A stretch of 64,000 bases of DNA from Lachnospiraceae bacterium (GTDB lineage Bacteria; Bacillota; Clostridia; Lachnospirales; Lachnospiraceae), in NCBI GenBank assembly GCA_029338735.1, contig JAQYAY010000014.1:26517-90516 (forward strand), read 5' to 3'. A program made the position numbers and the translations under genes. A model generated the notes under the pieces. The model saw only the letters and a list, made by a program, of their open reading frames with translations. It made no database searches and was not told the origin of the DNA. Positions 26,236-35,993 of the stretch are shown piece after piece; position 1 is the stretch's first letter, and each line of letters opens with the position of its first letter.

Positions 26236-27468
26236 ATGGGACTTAATGATACACCGACAGCAGAACGAGTCCAGATAGGGATTTTTGGAAAAAGAAATGC
26301 CGGCAAATCGTCAATTCTCAATATGCTTACCGGACAGACCATGTCCGTTGTCTCTGATGTGAAAGGCACTACGACAGATCCGGTGAAGAAGTCGATGGAA
26401 CTGCTGCCGATAGGGCCGGTGACCTTTATCGATACACCGGGAATGGATGATTTTGGTGAACTGGGTTCTAAGAGAGTAGAGCAGACTAAGAAAGTACTCA
26501 GAATGGTGGACATGGCACTGCTCGTGATCGAGGCAGGAGGCTATGGCTTCAAGGCTGAGAATGACCTGCTTGCAGAGCTTCGGCAGCGAAATATACCGTA
26601 TATAATCGTGGTCAGTAAATCTGATCTGCTGGGCGATGAGATCAATAAGGACGAGATGGTATCTGATCTCGCCAAGGAGCTTAATGACACTGCTGACCAT
26701 ATCATGCTTGTCAGCACCACGAAGAATCCATCCATCTATGCTGATTCGCTCCGCGACAGAATCGGAAAGCTGGTCGATACTGATGATCATGACAGATATC
26801 TGGTGCGTGATCTGATCAGACCGGGAGACAATGTGGTTCTCGTGATCCCTGTAGACTATGCAGCACCTAAGGGCAGGATCATTCTGCCGCAGCAGCAGGT
26901 GATCAGGGATGTGCTTGATGCAAGGGGCTTCTGTTCTGTTGCGCAGACCAGGGAGCTGCCGCAGATGCTTGACAATCTGAAGACCCCGCCAGCACTTGTG
27001 ATTACTGACTCTCAGGCCTTCAGTGAAGTTGCGCAGATAGTACCTGAGAGCCTTCCGCTCACATCTTTTTCAATACTGATGAGCAGATACAAGGGCGATC
27101 TGCCGCTTCAGACACAGGGTGCCAGGGCACTTTCTGATCTGAAAGGCGGAGAGAAGATACTGATATCAGAAGGTTGTACGCACCACAGACAGTGCGGTGA
27201 TATAGGGACTCAGAAGCTCCCGGCACTTATCCGACAGAAGACTGGCAAGGATTTTGATTTCGAGTTTACAAGCGGAGGAGATTTCCCGGATGACCTGACA
27301 GGATATGCGCTTGTGATCCATTGTGGGGCATGTACGCTACCTGTCCGTGAGATCAGATACAGGCTGGATCTCGCGAAGGCACAGGGAGTTCCAATCACGA
27401 ACTATGGAGTGCTGATCGCATATCTGAACGGTATTCTCGGGAGAGTGCTGACACCTTTTAATAGCTGA
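26236..27468 (+). CDS. hydF: [FeFe]-hydrogenase H-cluster maturation GTPase HydF
   Basis: HydF is the scaffold on which the 2Fe subcluster of [FeFe] hydrogenase is assembled by HydE and HydG before transfer to the enzyme. The N-terminal GTPase has G1 GKRNAGKSS, G3 DTPGMDD and G4 SKSD. The C-terminal domain has the HydF-specific cluster ligands: CTHH around residue 315 and HCGAC near residue 365. GGAGG at 26220-26224 favours ATG 26236 over ATG 26218. HydE and HydG are not in the window. The linked coiled-coil gene downstream has no known role in maturation. Confidence 0.93.
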   Translation: MGLNDTPTAERVQIGIFGKRNAGKSSILNMLTGQTMSVVSDVKGTTTDPVKKSMELLPIGPVTFIDTPGMDDFGELGSKRVEQTKKVLRMVDMALLVIEAGGYGFKAENDLLAELRQRNIPYIIVVSKSDLLGDEINKDEMVSDLAKELNDTADHIMLVSTTKNPSIYADSLRDRIGKLVDTDDHDRYLVRDLIRPGDNVVLVIPVDYAAPKGRIILPQQQVIRDVLDARGFCSVAQTRELPQMLDNLKTPPALVITDSQAFSEVAQIVPESLPLTSFSILMSRYKGDLPLQTQGARALSDLKGGEKILISEGCTHHRQCGDIGTQKLPALIRQKTGKDFDFEFTSGGDFPDDLTGYALVIHCGACTLPVREIRYRLDLAKAQGVPITNYGVLIAYLNGILGRVLTPFNS

Positions 27469-27481
27469 CAGAGGATAAAAT

Positions 27482-28234
27482 ATGGGTGCACAGGAGAGGA
27501 CAGAAGATGCGCTCCGGGCAATGCATATTCTCGTGGCAAATGCAGAGTATGCGCCTGGAAGTGATTCGAAGGTTGTCATTGACAAGGAAGAGATACAGAG
27601 CATACTGAAGGAGCTGGGAGACTGTCTGTATGCAATGCTTGATGAGTCTGAGCTGACGAAGTCGAGCCACGCGCAGGCCGAGAGGAGCAGGCAGAAGCAG
27701 GCAGATCTGACTGAAGAGAGGGCGCGCAAGAAGGCAGAAGATATATATGCCGGTTCGCTCATGTATTCAGACAGGGCTCTGAATCAGATCAACAGGATAG
27801 TACAGAATGCTTCTGATTCGATCGAGAAGATCCACTCGGATCTTATGGAACAGATCGAGGAAGAGCAGAAGCGGATCAGGAAGAATCAGTACGAACTCAA
27901 GGGTCAGCTCAATGATCTGAAGGATACGCAGGAATATCTGAAGCTCATAGAGGAAGAGAACCGGCGCATTGAAAAAGAAGAGCATTCCGGAGAGTTCACT
28001 GAGGAGGCAGATACACCGTCATATGCGGATGTGAAGCCAGAGATTCACGTGAATCCTGCTTTTTTCAAAAATGGAGATATCCCGGACGGTACTGTCGTCG
28101 ATGGTGAGGAATCCGGCGAGAAACAGGCTCCGCTGGACCCGGATGAGCTTGACAGGGAATATTTTGACTGGAAAGACGGTTCAGAAGATGATGAACCCAG
28201 GAAAAAGGGACTTTTCAGTGTTTTCAAAAAATGA
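27482..28234 (+). CDS. coiled-coil protein of unknown function
   Basis: I do not recognise this 250-residue soluble protein. Residues 30-165 are strongly helical with long heptad-like runs of Glu, Lys, Arg and Gln (for example SDLMEQIEEEQKRIRKNQYE); the C-terminal third is acidic and probably disordered, ending in a basic KKGLFSVFKK. The pattern is reminiscent of DivIVA/SepIVA-type or chromosome-partition accessory proteins, but nothing specific is visible. It begins 13 bases after hydF and is likely co-transcribed. Confidence 0.75.
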   Translation: MGAQERTEDALRAMHILVANAEYAPGSDSKVVIDKEEIQSILKELGDCLYAMLDESELTKSSHAQAERSRQKQADLTEERARKKAEDIYAGSLMYSDRALNQINRIVQNASDSIEKIHSDLMEQIEEEQKRIRKNQYELKGQLNDLKDTQEYLKLIEEENRRIEKEEHSGEFTEEADTPSYADVKPEIHVNPAFFKNGDIPDGTVVDGEESGEKQAPLDPDELDREYFDWKDGSEDDEPRKKGLFSVFKK

Positions 28235-28279
28235 TACAATGCAACAAGGTGAAAACGAGTATATAGATTGGAGGAACCA

Positions 28280-30574
28280 ATGAAATTATACGACACAGGA
28301 GTGTACTTAGTAAACGGCACCAATATTGTCGCAGATGACAATGAAGCTGCTGCGAAGCTTTCCTCTATGGGAAAGAAGGCAGACAAAGGGCAGGCTGCCG
28401 AAGGCACAATGGCCTATGGAATCCTGAAGAGCCACAATACTTCAGGCAATATGAAAGAGCTTCAGATCAAGTTTGACAAGCTCACCAGCCATGATATCAC
28501 ATATGTCGGTATCATTCAGACAGCAAGGGCTTCAGGCCTTGAGAAGTTCCCGATCCCATATGTGCTGACGAACTGCCACAACAGCCTCTGCGCAGTAGGC
28601 GGAACAATCAACGAAGATGACCACATGTTCGGACTCTCCTGTGCGAAGAGATATGGTGGAATGTATGTACCGCCACATCAGGCTGTCATCCATCAGTTCG
28701 CAAGAGAGATGCTTGCCTGTACTGGCAAGATGATCCTTGGATCTGATTCTCACACCAGATACGGAGCCCTTGGAACCATGGCTATGGGCGAGGGTGGTCC
28801 GGAGCTTGTAAAGCAGCTGCTCGGCAAGACTTATGATATCAATATGCCGGATGTCATCGCTATCTATCTGAAGGGAACACCGGTCAAGGGCGTAGGACCT
28901 CAGGATATCGCACTTGCAATCATTGGCCAAGTCTTCAAGAAGGGCTATGTCAAGAATAAGGTCATGGAGTTCGTCGGACCTGGAATCGCTAATCTGTCTG
29001 TAGATTACCGAATCGGTGTCGATGTCATGACAACTGAGACTACCTGCCTGTCTTCTATCTGGGAATGTGATGACAAGACAGAGGAGTTCTATGAGATCCA
29101 CGGCAGAAAGGATGACTACAAGCCACTTCATCCTGCTGATGTCGCATACTATGATGGCTGCGTAGAGATCGATCTCTCTGAGATCAGACCTATGATCGCT
29201 ATGCCGTTCCATCCGTCAAATACATATACTATTGCAGAACTCAAGGACAATCTGATGGATATCCTCGAGGAGACTGAGGAGAGAGCCAGGGTTTCTCTTG
29301 GTGAGAATGCCGAGCTGAAGCTCACTGAAAAGGTTCATGATGGCAAGCTCTATGTAGATCAGGGTATCATTGCCGGATGTGCAGGCGGCGGATATGAGAA
29401 TATCTGCGATGCTGCTGATATCCTCCGTGGCAAGTCAATCGGTGATGATGACTTCACACTTAGCGTTTATCCAGCTTCTACTCCGATATTCATGCAGCTC
29501 GTAAAGAATGGTGCTGTTGCAGATCTTCTGGCTACTGGTGCTATCGTAAAGACTGCATTCTGCGGACCGTGCTTCGGTGCTGGAGACACACCTGCCAACC
29601 AGGGCTTCTCAATCAGACATTCTACAAGGAACTTCCCGAACAGAGAAGGTTCGAAGATCCAGAATGGTCAGATCGCTTCTGTTGCTCTTATGGATGCTCG
29701 TTCAATCGCTGCAACCGCAGCTAATAAGGGCTTCCTGACAGGGGCTGATGAGCTTGATGGAATTGATTTCACGAAGCCGAAGTACTTCTTCGACTCAGAG
29801 ATATACAAGAACCGTGTATTCGACAGTCACGGTGTGGCTGATCCGTCAGTAGAGGTCAAGTTCGGACCGAATATCAAGGACTGGCCGGCTATGGTAGCCC
29901 TTCCTGAGAACCTTATCCTGAAGGTCGTTTCCGAGATACATGATCCGGTGACTACCACAGACGAGCTGATCCCGTCCGGCGAGACCTCATCATACAGATC
30001 AAATCCTCTGGCTCTTGCGGAGTTCGCTCTTTCGAGAAAGGATCCTGAGTATGTGGGTAGGGCAAAGAAGGTTCAGAAGATCCAGCGTGCTATAGAGTCT
30101 GACAGCTGCCCGGGAGATGCAGATCCAGGATTCCACGAGGTGATGAATGCCATTCATACGAGGTTTCCGGATGTGAACAGACATAATATCGGAGTAGGAA
30201 GCACCATCTTTGCGGTAAAGCCGGGTGACGGTTCTGCAAGAGAGCAGGCTGCAAGCTGTCAGAAGGTACTTGGCGGCTGGGCCAATATTGCGAATGAGTA
30301 TGCTACGAAGAGATACAGAAGCAATCTGATCAACTGGGGCATGCTTCCATTTACGATCCCGGCTGGCGATCTGCCATTTGCGCTTGGTGACTACCTCTTC
30401 ATCCCGAATGTCTTCGACGACATCAGGAACAAGAATACATCAATCGAGGCATATGTAGTAAAGGATGGCGGTCTCGTACCGTTCACTCTCACAATGGGTG
30501 AGCTCACTGACGATGAGCGTGAGATCATCGAGGATGGCTGTCTGATCAACTATTACAGGGCACAGAAAAAATAA
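28280..30574 (+). CDS. aconitase-family hydratase
   Basis: A 764-residue member of the aconitase/isopropylmalate dehydratase superfamily. It has substrate and cluster motifs such as [36 protein letters not shown] and [16 protein letters not shown], where the two Cys of CGPC are 4Fe-4S ligands; a C-terminal swivel domain follows. It resembles the E. coli YbhJ type more than the 890-residue AcnA. A role as aconitate hydratase feeding 2-oxoglutarate and glutamate synthesis is the simplest guess. The frame opens at TTG 28268, but GGAGGA at 28270 points to ATG 28280. Confidence 0.85.
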   Translation: MKLYDTGVYLVNGTNIVADDNEAAAKLSSMGKKADKGQAAEGTMAYGILKSHNTSGNMKELQIKFDKLTSHDITYVGIIQTARASGLEKFPIPYVLTNCHNSLCAVGGTINEDDHMFGLSCAKRYGGMYVPPHQAVIHQFAREMLACTGKMILGSDSHTRYGALGTMAMGEGGPELVKQLLGKTYDINMPDVIAIYLKGTPVKGVGPQDIALAIIGQVFKKGYVKNKVMEFVGPGIANLSVDYRIGVDVMTTETTCLSSIWECDDKTEEFYEIHGRKDDYKPLHPADVAYYDGCVEIDLSEIRPMIAMPFHPSNTYTIAELKDNLMDILEETEERARVSLGENAELKLTEKVHDGKLYVDQGIIAGCAGGGYENICDAADILRGKSIGDDDFTLSVYPASTPIFMQLVKNGAVADLLATGAIVKTAFCGPCFGAGDTPANQGFSIRHSTRNFPNREGSKIQNGQIASVALMDARSIAATAANKGFLTGADELDGIDFTKPKYFFDSEIYKNRVFDSHGVADPSVEVKFGPNIKDWPAMVALPENLILKVVSEIHDPVTTTDELIPSGETSSYRSNPLALAEFALSRKDPEYVGRAKKVQKIQRAIESDSCPGDADPGFHEVMNAIHTRFPDVNRHNIGVGSTIFAVKPGDGSAREQAASCQKVLGGWANIANEYATKRYRSNLINWGMLPFTIPAGDLPFALGDYLFIPNVFDDIRNKNTSIEAYVVKDGGLVPFTLTMGELTDDEREIIEDGCLINYYRAQKK

Positions 30575-30729
30575 ATTTCCGGTGGATTTTTCAATCCAAA
30601 AGTAGTATCATATTCATTAGCCACCTGCTCGCGAGTAAGAACTCATCAAGTGTGGGTTCCGTGCTGACAACAGTGTTTTCTTATGCGTAGGCTGACGTGC
30701 TGATGTGTCGGCAGCAGATGGCTGGTAAT

Positions 30730-30802
30730 GGGATGATAGCTCAGCTGGGAGAGCACCTGGGTCACAACCAGGTTGTCGGGGGTTCGAGTCCCTTTCATCC
30801 CA
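30730..30802 (+). tRNA. tRNA-Val (anticodon CAC)
   Basis: A complete cloverleaf: acceptor GGGATGA/TCATCCC, D-arm GCTC/GAGC, anticodon stem CCTGG/CCAGG with loop GTCACAA (anticodon CAC), T-arm GGGGG/CCCTT with loop TTCGAGT, discriminator A. CCA is not encoded. The two outer T-stem pairs are G-U. The 155 bases upstream (30575-30729) show only a weak hairpin and no gene. Confidence 0.93.
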
Positions 30803-30810
30803 CTTTTTAT

Positions 30811-30887
30811 AGAAGTGCCGCCGTTAGACAGGCTTTCGTACACAGCAATGTGTGCCATTCCTGTAGTGCTGGGCACTTCTTTTTTTG
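30811..30887 (+). terminator. terminator after tRNA-Val
   Basis: AGAAGTGCC (30811-30819) pairs with GGCACTTCT (30872-30880), enclosing internal ACAGG/CCTGT and ACAC/GTGT stems, followed by a run of T to 30887. The long branched stem is unusual in size for a terminator. Confidence 0.75.
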
Positions 30888-30906
30888 ATTGCACACATTT
30901 GAAATC

Positions 30907-30935
30907 TTGAAGATTACACTGAAAGGTGCTAGTAT
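30907..30935 (+). promoter_or_regulatory. promoter of the TSCPD/glycosylase pair
   Basis: TTGAAG (30907-30912), 17-bp spacer, TAGTAT (30930-30935). About 70 bases before the ATG at 31012, which has an AGGAGG site. Confidence 0.55.
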
Positions 30936-31011
30936 CTTTAGAAACGTATGAATATGATACAGGAAGGATCTGTATTTTCCAGAAAAGCATGTATATTACA
31001 GGAGGCACACA

Positions 31012-31269
31012 ATGAGTGATTATAGTATTTCAACGCAGGGGACCTGCTCGACACAGATAGATTTTTCATTGGATGATCAGGGGAAGCTGCACAATGTAGT
31101 ATTCCATGGCGGATGTCCTGGCAATACCAAGGCAGTTGCCAAGCTCCTCGAGGGATATGATGCGAAGTCAGCAGTTGATATCCTGAAGGGCAATCCATGC
31201 GGCATGAGAGGCACTTCATGTGCTGACCAGCTCGCAAGAGGCGTAGAGAAGGCGCTCACCGAGAAGTAA
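31012..31269 (+). CDS. TSCPD-domain protein
   Basis: An 85-residue protein consisting of a single TSCPD domain, a small module with conserved Cys residues otherwise found at the C-terminus of some ribonucleotide reductases. Conserved pieces are GTCSTQI, FHGGCPGNTKAV, and GMRGTSCADQL; the spaced Cys residues suggest metal or redox function. Stand-alone versions are widespread in Clostridia and uncharacterised. One base separates it from the DNA glycosylase gene, so the two are coupled. Confidence 0.85.
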   Translation: MSDYSISTQGTCSTQIDFSLDDQGKLHNVVFHGGCPGNTKAVAKLLEGYDAKSAVDILKGNPCGMRGTSCADQLARGVEKALTEK

Positions 31270-31270
31270 G

Positions 31271-32119
31271 ATGAGAGTTGAATTAGACGACACTATCGAT
31301 CTGAAAAAGATTGCCGACAGTGGGCAGTGCTTCCGCTGGAAAGAAGTAGCGGATGATACCTTCCGTGTGACAGCATTTGGCAAGGTCCGGTACTTCACAC
31401 AGGAAGATCCGAAGACGATCAGCATAGACTGTGATTCAGATGAATATCAGCAGATCTGGAAGGATTATCTCGATATAGACACGAACTATGACAGGGTCAT
31501 TGCGTCAATTGACAGTGATGATGCATTCCTGACAGCGGCCGGAGAAGCCGGCCGTGGTATCAGGATCCTGAGACAGGATCCGCTCGAGACTCTGATCACT
31601 TTTATCATTTCCCAGAGAAAAAATATACCAGCCATCAAGTCATGCGTGGACAAGCTCTGTCATGCATCAGGATCATTCCTTGGAGACTATGACGGGGAAG
31701 ATGTGTATTCATTCCCACAGCTGAATCAGCTCGTCGCTCTGTCATGTGAGAAATGTGGCGGTGGTTTCTGCTCGTATCACGAGGCTGGGATTGACAGCTG
31801 TTCACTCGGCTACCGTATGCCATATATCCAGGAGACTATCAGCCGGCTCATCATGAATCCGTCACTGATCGAATATATGGAAGCACTCGATGATCAGACC
31901 CTCTATAATGAGCTCCTCGGATTCAAGGGTGTCGGGAAAAAAGTCGCCAACTGCACGGCCCTCTTCGGATTCCATCGTCTGGATTTCTTCCCGATAGATG
32001 TCTGGATAAAGCGCGTCATAGATGAACAGTATGGTGGCTCATTTGACCAGACAGTCTATTCACCATATGCCGGAGTCATCCAGCAGTATATGTTTTATTA
32101 TTACAGGACTATCTCCTGA
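31271..32119 (+). CDS. 8-oxoguanine DNA glycosylase (OGG1-like)
   Basis: A 282-residue helix-hairpin-helix glycosylase/AP lyase for oxidised guanine. The N-terminal OGG domain is present (DSGQCFRWKEV), then the HhH-GPD element LLGFKGVGKKVANCTALFGF with catalytic Lys224 and, 19 residues on, catalytic Asp243 in FPIDVWIKR, the same spacing as K249 and D268 of human OGG1. Expected to excise 8-oxoG opposite C in base-excision repair. Its 3' end overlaps the convergent GH13 gene by 11 bases. Confidence 0.9.
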   Translation: MRVELDDTIDLKKIADSGQCFRWKEVADDTFRVTAFGKVRYFTQEDPKTISIDCDSDEYQQIWKDYLDIDTNYDRVIASIDSDDAFLTAAGEAGRGIRILRQDPLETLITFIISQRKNIPAIKSCVDKLCHASGSFLGDYDGEDVYSFPQLNQLVALSCEKCGGGFCSYHEAGIDSCSLGYRMPYIQETISRLIMNPSLIEYMEALDDQTLYNELLGFKGVGKKVANCTALFGFHRLDFFPIDVWIKRVIDEQYGGSFDQTVYSPYAGVIQQYMFYYYRTIS

Positions 32120-33851
32120 GCAGCACACAGCCGTATCCGGAGATAGTTCCGTCAAATATCTTATCCTGAAGCAGTTCTTTATAGTCCCTGTATTCTCTGG
32201 CACTTACATCTCCATCCTTCGTGTGGAAGATCAGTATCTCGCCGGAGGAGAGGTGATATTCGAGGAGACCACGTTCGTCATCACAGTCAATTCTGTCATA
32301 GTCACCATCGGTGATCGCCCTTATTGTATGACGGAAGTAGGTCAGTCTCTGATACCAGTGGTACATATCCATATCCTGTTTCTTTTCATCCCAGAGCATT
32401 CCGCGTCTGTTGTCAGGATCATCTCCACCAGTCATTGCAATTTCATCACCATAATAGATAAATGGTGTTCCCGGTAGCAGCATCTGAAAGGCTGCAGCCA
32501 GAGCGAGCTTGCGCTTGTCGCCGCCGGCTCTCCACAGGAATCTGCTCGTGTCATGGCTGTCGATCAGGTTCCAGAGCACAGGCAGGACAGCGCTGTGGTA
32601 CTGGCCTTCAAGGAAGCTCTGCTGCGAGAGAAATTCAGATGGCCCTATATCTCCACTACAGATCATTTCACCGATATTCTTGTAAAATGCATAGTTCATG
32701 ACAGAATCCCACTCATCTCCCTGCAGGAAATCAGGTGAGAAATGCCATACTTCTCCGACGAGAAGGGCATCCGGATTCGCAGACTTTACAGCCCTGCGGA
32801 ACTTTTTCCAGAAATCATGACCTATTTCATCACCGACATCGAGTCTCCATCCATCAATCCCGAAATCCTTTATATAATGGCAGGCGACGTCGATCACATA
32901 TTGGGCAGCATCCGGATTCGACAGATTGAGCTTCGGCATGAATCCAACATATGCAAAGCTCTGGTATGACGGCTTGTGCGTCCTGTCGCCTCTTACGACA
33001 TCGCTGCTGTCGAGATAGTACCAGTCATAGTATTCGGAGTCTGTACCATTTTCTTCAATATCCCTGAATGCAAAGAAGTCTGGTGAAGTATGGTTGAATA
33101 CGCCGTCGAGCATGACGCGCATGCCGTTCCTGTGTGCAGTGTTGACAAGCGTATGCAGATCTTTTTCATCTCCAAGAGAGGGATCCACAGCGTAGTAATC
33201 GATAGTGTCATACTTGTGAGATGAATTTGATCTGAAGATCGGTGTCATATAGATCACATCGACGCCGAGCTCCTTGAGATACGGGATGTGCTCCGTGATT
33301 CCCTTCAGATTGCCATGCAGATCATCGTTGAATGCGATAGGAGTCTTGTACCACAGTTCATCAGGCACATCCTCAGTCGTTGCGAATCTTGTCGGAAAAA
33401 TCTGATACACCACGGCATTCCTGGCCCAGTCCGGAACCCTGAATGTCAGCTCTCTTCTCGATATCAGAGGGCAGTCAAACATGGCCTCGACGTCACCCGG
33501 CTCGCCTGAGAAGAATCTCGAATCACCGTACCATATCCTCGCGCCTGCTTCATCCACCATTTCGAAGAAATATCTGAGGCAGAGCATATCAGGATTCTTC
33601 TGGTACTGACCGGCCTGCGGTATATCAATATCTGCGGAAAAATAATCGTGGCCGAAGTCGCTCGCAATTTTTTTCATGCGGCAGCAGGCCCTTGTATCAG
33701 CAATGGCCGGATCTATATATTTGTCACGGGTATGCAGATAGATGGCATTCATATCGCCTCTTGCGGCAGAGATCCTTATACGGAGCTTTCCGTTTTCAAG
33801 GAAAAAGCAGTCACGCTGGTCTGCATAGTGTGAAATTCCTGAGTAAATCAT
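32109..33851 (-). CDS. GH13 alpha-glycosidase (neopullulanase/maltogenic-amylase type)
   Basis: A 580-residue cytoplasmic enzyme acting on alpha-glucans or maltodextrins. It has an N-terminal beta domain (residues 1-130) as in cyclodextrin-hydrolysing subfamilies, then the (beta/alpha)8 barrel with the four GH13 regions: DGVFNHTS, DGWRLDVGDE (nucleophile Asp), VGEVW (acid/base Glu) and IDSHDTSRF (transition-state Asp). There is no signal peptide. It has no linked sugar transporter, so it may act on internal glycogen or imported dextrins. A second, unknown gene lies upstream on the same strand, 24 bases away. Confidence 0.9.
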   Translation of the reverse strand: MIYSGISHYADQRDCFFLENGKLRIRISAARGDMNAIYLHTRDKYIDPAIADTRACCRMKKIASDFGHDYFSADIDIPQAGQYQKNPDMLCLRYFFEMVDEAGARIWYGDSRFFSGEPGDVEAMFDCPLISRRELTFRVPDWARNAVVYQIFPTRFATTEDVPDELWYKTPIAFNDDLHGNLKGITEHIPYLKELGVDVIYMTPIFRSNSSHKYDTIDYYAVDPSLGDEKDLHTLVNTAHRNGMRVMLDGVFNHTSPDFFAFRDIEENGTDSEYYDWYYLDSSDVVRGDRTHKPSYQSFAYVGFMPKLNLSNPDAAQYVIDVACHYIKDFGIDGWRLDVGDEIGHDFWKKFRRAVKSANPDALLVGEVWHFSPDFLQGDEWDSVMNYAFYKNIGEMICSGDIGPSEFLSQQSFLEGQYHSAVLPVLWNLIDSHDTSRFLWRAGGDKRKLALAAAFQMLLPGTPFIYYGDEIAMTGGDDPDNRRGMLWDEKKQDMDMYHWYQRLTYFRHTIRAITDGDYDRIDCDDERGLLEYHLSSGEILIFHTKDGDVSAREYRDYKELLQDKIFDGTISGYGCVLLRR

Positions 33852-33875
33852 TATGTCTCCTTCTATAAATCTGTC

Positions 33876-34418
33876 TTAATGCGACAGGAACTCATGTCTG
33901 AGCCTCTGCGCGGCATTTTCATCATGAACATTATAGGCATTCTTCAGCGCTTTTTCCATAAGAACAAAGGCTCTTTCAAATTTTTCGATACCGGTATTCT
34001 TCCATAAGAAGTCAGCACCGTTTACCACAGACCACACGTCAGCAGCTGAACGGCGGAGCTTTTCCTCGGGCTTTACAGAGACGAGCCCCAGGAGTTTTTT
34101 TCCATATTTGTCTGAATCCATTGTGGCAATATACTTCACAGCGGAGTCATAGAGGACATCATACATGACTTCTTCGGCTTCTTCGCGGGCGAGCCCTTCG
34201 GCAATAGTATTTTCAATGATGTCGAATCCGAACTGATTGAAGATCTCGAGACTCTTCCGGATCCTGTCCCTGTTGCTGCTGAGCGCGCTGCGGTTGTCAG
34301 ATACATGCATCAGGTCAGTGAATCCGCCGATGAATCTGTCGGTTCCGGCATCTCTGCCAGCCTTCCTGATGCGCTTATTTTCAAGCTTTTCAGCCAGTTC
34401 TTCCTTGGTATTTTCCAT
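33876..34418 (-). CDS. hypothetical helical protein
   Basis: I do not recognise this 180-residue protein. It is predicted to be nearly all helical, soluble and charged, without Cys clusters, transmembrane segments or nucleotide-binding motifs. The ATG at 34418 has a GGAGG site on the minus strand. It precedes the GH13 gene by 24 bases and is likely transcribed with it. The codon pattern and base composition match neighbouring genes, supporting a real gene. Confidence 0.7.
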   Translation of the reverse strand: MENTKEELAEKLENKRIRKAGRDAGTDRFIGGFTDLMHVSDNRSALSSNRDRIRKSLEIFNQFGFDIIENTIAEGLAREEAEEVMYDVLYDSAVKYIATMDSDKYGKKLLGLVSVKPEEKLRRSAADVWSVVNGADFLWKNTGIEKFERAFVLMEKALKNAYNVHDENAAQRLRHEFLSH

Positions 34419-34604
34419 TAAAAAACCTCCATCGTTATCTTATCAGCTTTGCAGATTTCATTCAATATACTAGAAGAACATAATAGAATCTTCAATATTC
34501 AGGATAATATTTTCTATTTTTTTCAGTTCACAAAAAATATATATTTATACACGTAAACAAAAACGACACGGAGGGTGTCACAAAGGTTGAAGGAGGAAAT
34601 CTCT

Positions 34605-35885
34605 ATGAAATCAAGAAAAGTAGTTGCTTTAGGACTAGCTGCAGCAATGGCAATTTCACTTGCAGCCTGCGGTGGTTCATCAAACTCATCGTCATCAGCT
34701 AAGAAGTCATCTTCTGGCTCAGCTTCATCGAGCGGAACAGTTGCCAACAAAGACAAGCCGGTTGTATGGTACAACCGTCAGCCGTCAAACAGCTCAACAG
34801 GAGAGCTTGACAGCAAAGCGCTTCACTTCAATGACAACACCTACTATGTAGGATTCGATGCTAATCAGGGTGCTGAATTACAGGGAACAATGATCGCAGA
34901 TTACATCAAAGAGCACAAGGATGAGATCGACAGAAACGGGGACGGAACCATCGGATATGTTCTTGCAATCGGTGATATCGGACATAACGATTCAATCGCC
35001 CGTACAAGAGGTGTTCGTAAGGCTCTTGGAACAGCAGTCAAGGATGGCGACAACATCGACTATCAGGCAATCGGAACCAATACCGATGGATCAGCCAAGG
35101 ATGTTCAGGATGGTTCAATCGATGGTGTAGACTTAAAGATCAGAGAGCTTGCTTCACAGGAGATGAAGAACTCAGCCGGAGCTACATGGGATGCAGCTAC
35201 AGCTGGTAACGCAATCCAGTCATGGTCTTCATCATTCGGTGATCAGATCGATATCGTAGTATCCAACAACGATGGTATGGGAATGTCAATGTTCAATGCA
35301 TGGTCAAAGGCAGAGAAGGTTCCTACATTCGGATATGATGCTAACTCAGATGCAGTAGCAGCTATCGCAGAAGGATATGGCGGAACAATTTCACAGCACG
35401 CAGATGTACAGGCTTACCTCACACTCCGTGTTCTTCGTAATGCACTTGATGGTGTAGACGTTATGACAGGTATCTCAAAGGCTGATGACCAGGGCAACGT
35501 ACTTGAGGAAGGCAAAGATTACAGATATGATGAAGAGAACCGTTCATTCTATGCATTGAACCTCGCAGTAACAGCTGATAACTATAAGGACTTCACAGAT
35601 TCTACAAAGGTTTATGAGCCGGTATCAAAGCAGCTCAACAGCGACAAGAAGAAGGTATGGCTTGATATCTACAATGCATCAGATAACTTCCTTGGATCAA
35701 CATATCAGCCACTTCTTGAGAAGTATGATGACCTTATGAATCTCGATGTTGACTACATCGGTGGTGATGGACAGACAGAGTCAAATATCACAAACAGACT
35801 TGGAAATCCTAACCAGTATGATGCATTCGCAATCAACATGGTTAAGACAGATAATGCAGCATCATATACATCACTTCTCCAGTAA
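34605..35885 (+). CDS. mglB: galactose/glucose-type ABC binding lipoprotein with circularly permuted fold
   Basis: A 426-residue lipoprotein (lipobox SLAAC, Cys22; Ser-rich linker to about residue 48) at the mglB position of an mglBAC operon. The homology to E. coli MglB starts in the middle of the fold: KPVVWYN (51-57) corresponds to MglB VPVVFFN (strand four), continues through YYVGFDANQG, GHNDSIAR (126-133), NNDGM and GYDAN, and only then, at 351-412, comes the segment VWLDIYNASDNF...AFAINM, which is the N-terminal segment of ordinary MglB. Pocket residues correspond throughout: D360/F362 (D14/F16), N57 (N91), H127/D129/R133 (H152/D154/R158), W195 (W183), N222 (N211), D245 (D236), Q264 (N256). 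The EF-hand-like Ca2+ loop DRNGDGTIG is kept. ATG 34605 has AGGAGG upstream. Confidence 0.88.
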   Translation: MKSRKVVALGLAAAMAISLAACGGSSNSSSSAKKSSSGSASSSGTVANKDKPVVWYNRQPSNSSTGELDSKALHFNDNTYYVGFDANQGAELQGTMIADYIKEHKDEIDRNGDGTIGYVLAIGDIGHNDSIARTRGVRKALGTAVKDGDNIDYQAIGTNTDGSAKDVQDGSIDGVDLKIRELASQEMKNSAGATWDAATAGNAIQSWSSSFGDQIDIVVSNNDGMGMSMFNAWSKAEKVPTFGYDANSDAVAAIAEGYGGTISQHADVQAYLTLRVLRNALDGVDVMTGISKADDQGNVLEEGKDYRYDEENRSFYALNLAVTADNYKDFTDSTKVYEPVSKQLNSDKKKVWLDIYNASDNFLGSTYQPLLEKYDDLMNLDVDYIGGDGQTESNITNRLGNPNQYDAFAINMVKTDNAASYTSLLQ

Positions 35886-35931
35886 TCAAGAGTACAGTTT
35901 CATACAACTGAACGAAATTTAAACAGAACAG

Positions 35932-35964
35932 GAGGCATCAGGAAAGTCACCTGATGCCTCTTTT
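35932..35964 (+). terminator. attenuating hairpin between mglB and mglA
   Basis: GAGGCATCAGG (35932-35942) and CCTGATGCCTC (35950-35960) form a perfect 11-bp stem followed by TTTT. As in the cellodextrin operon, it sits right after the binding-protein gene. Confidence 0.8.
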
Positions 35965-35993
35965 GAAAAGGAAATATCAAGCAGGAGAACAAT

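Noticed and set aside
28532..29212. 226-residue minus-strand open frame inside the hydratase gene
   Set aside because: Shadow of the aconitase-family coding sequence, without start signals.
30697..30888. 63-residue open frame with MIAQLGEHLGHNQVVGGSS
   Set aside because: It is a translation of the tRNA-Val gene, a familiar spurious product.
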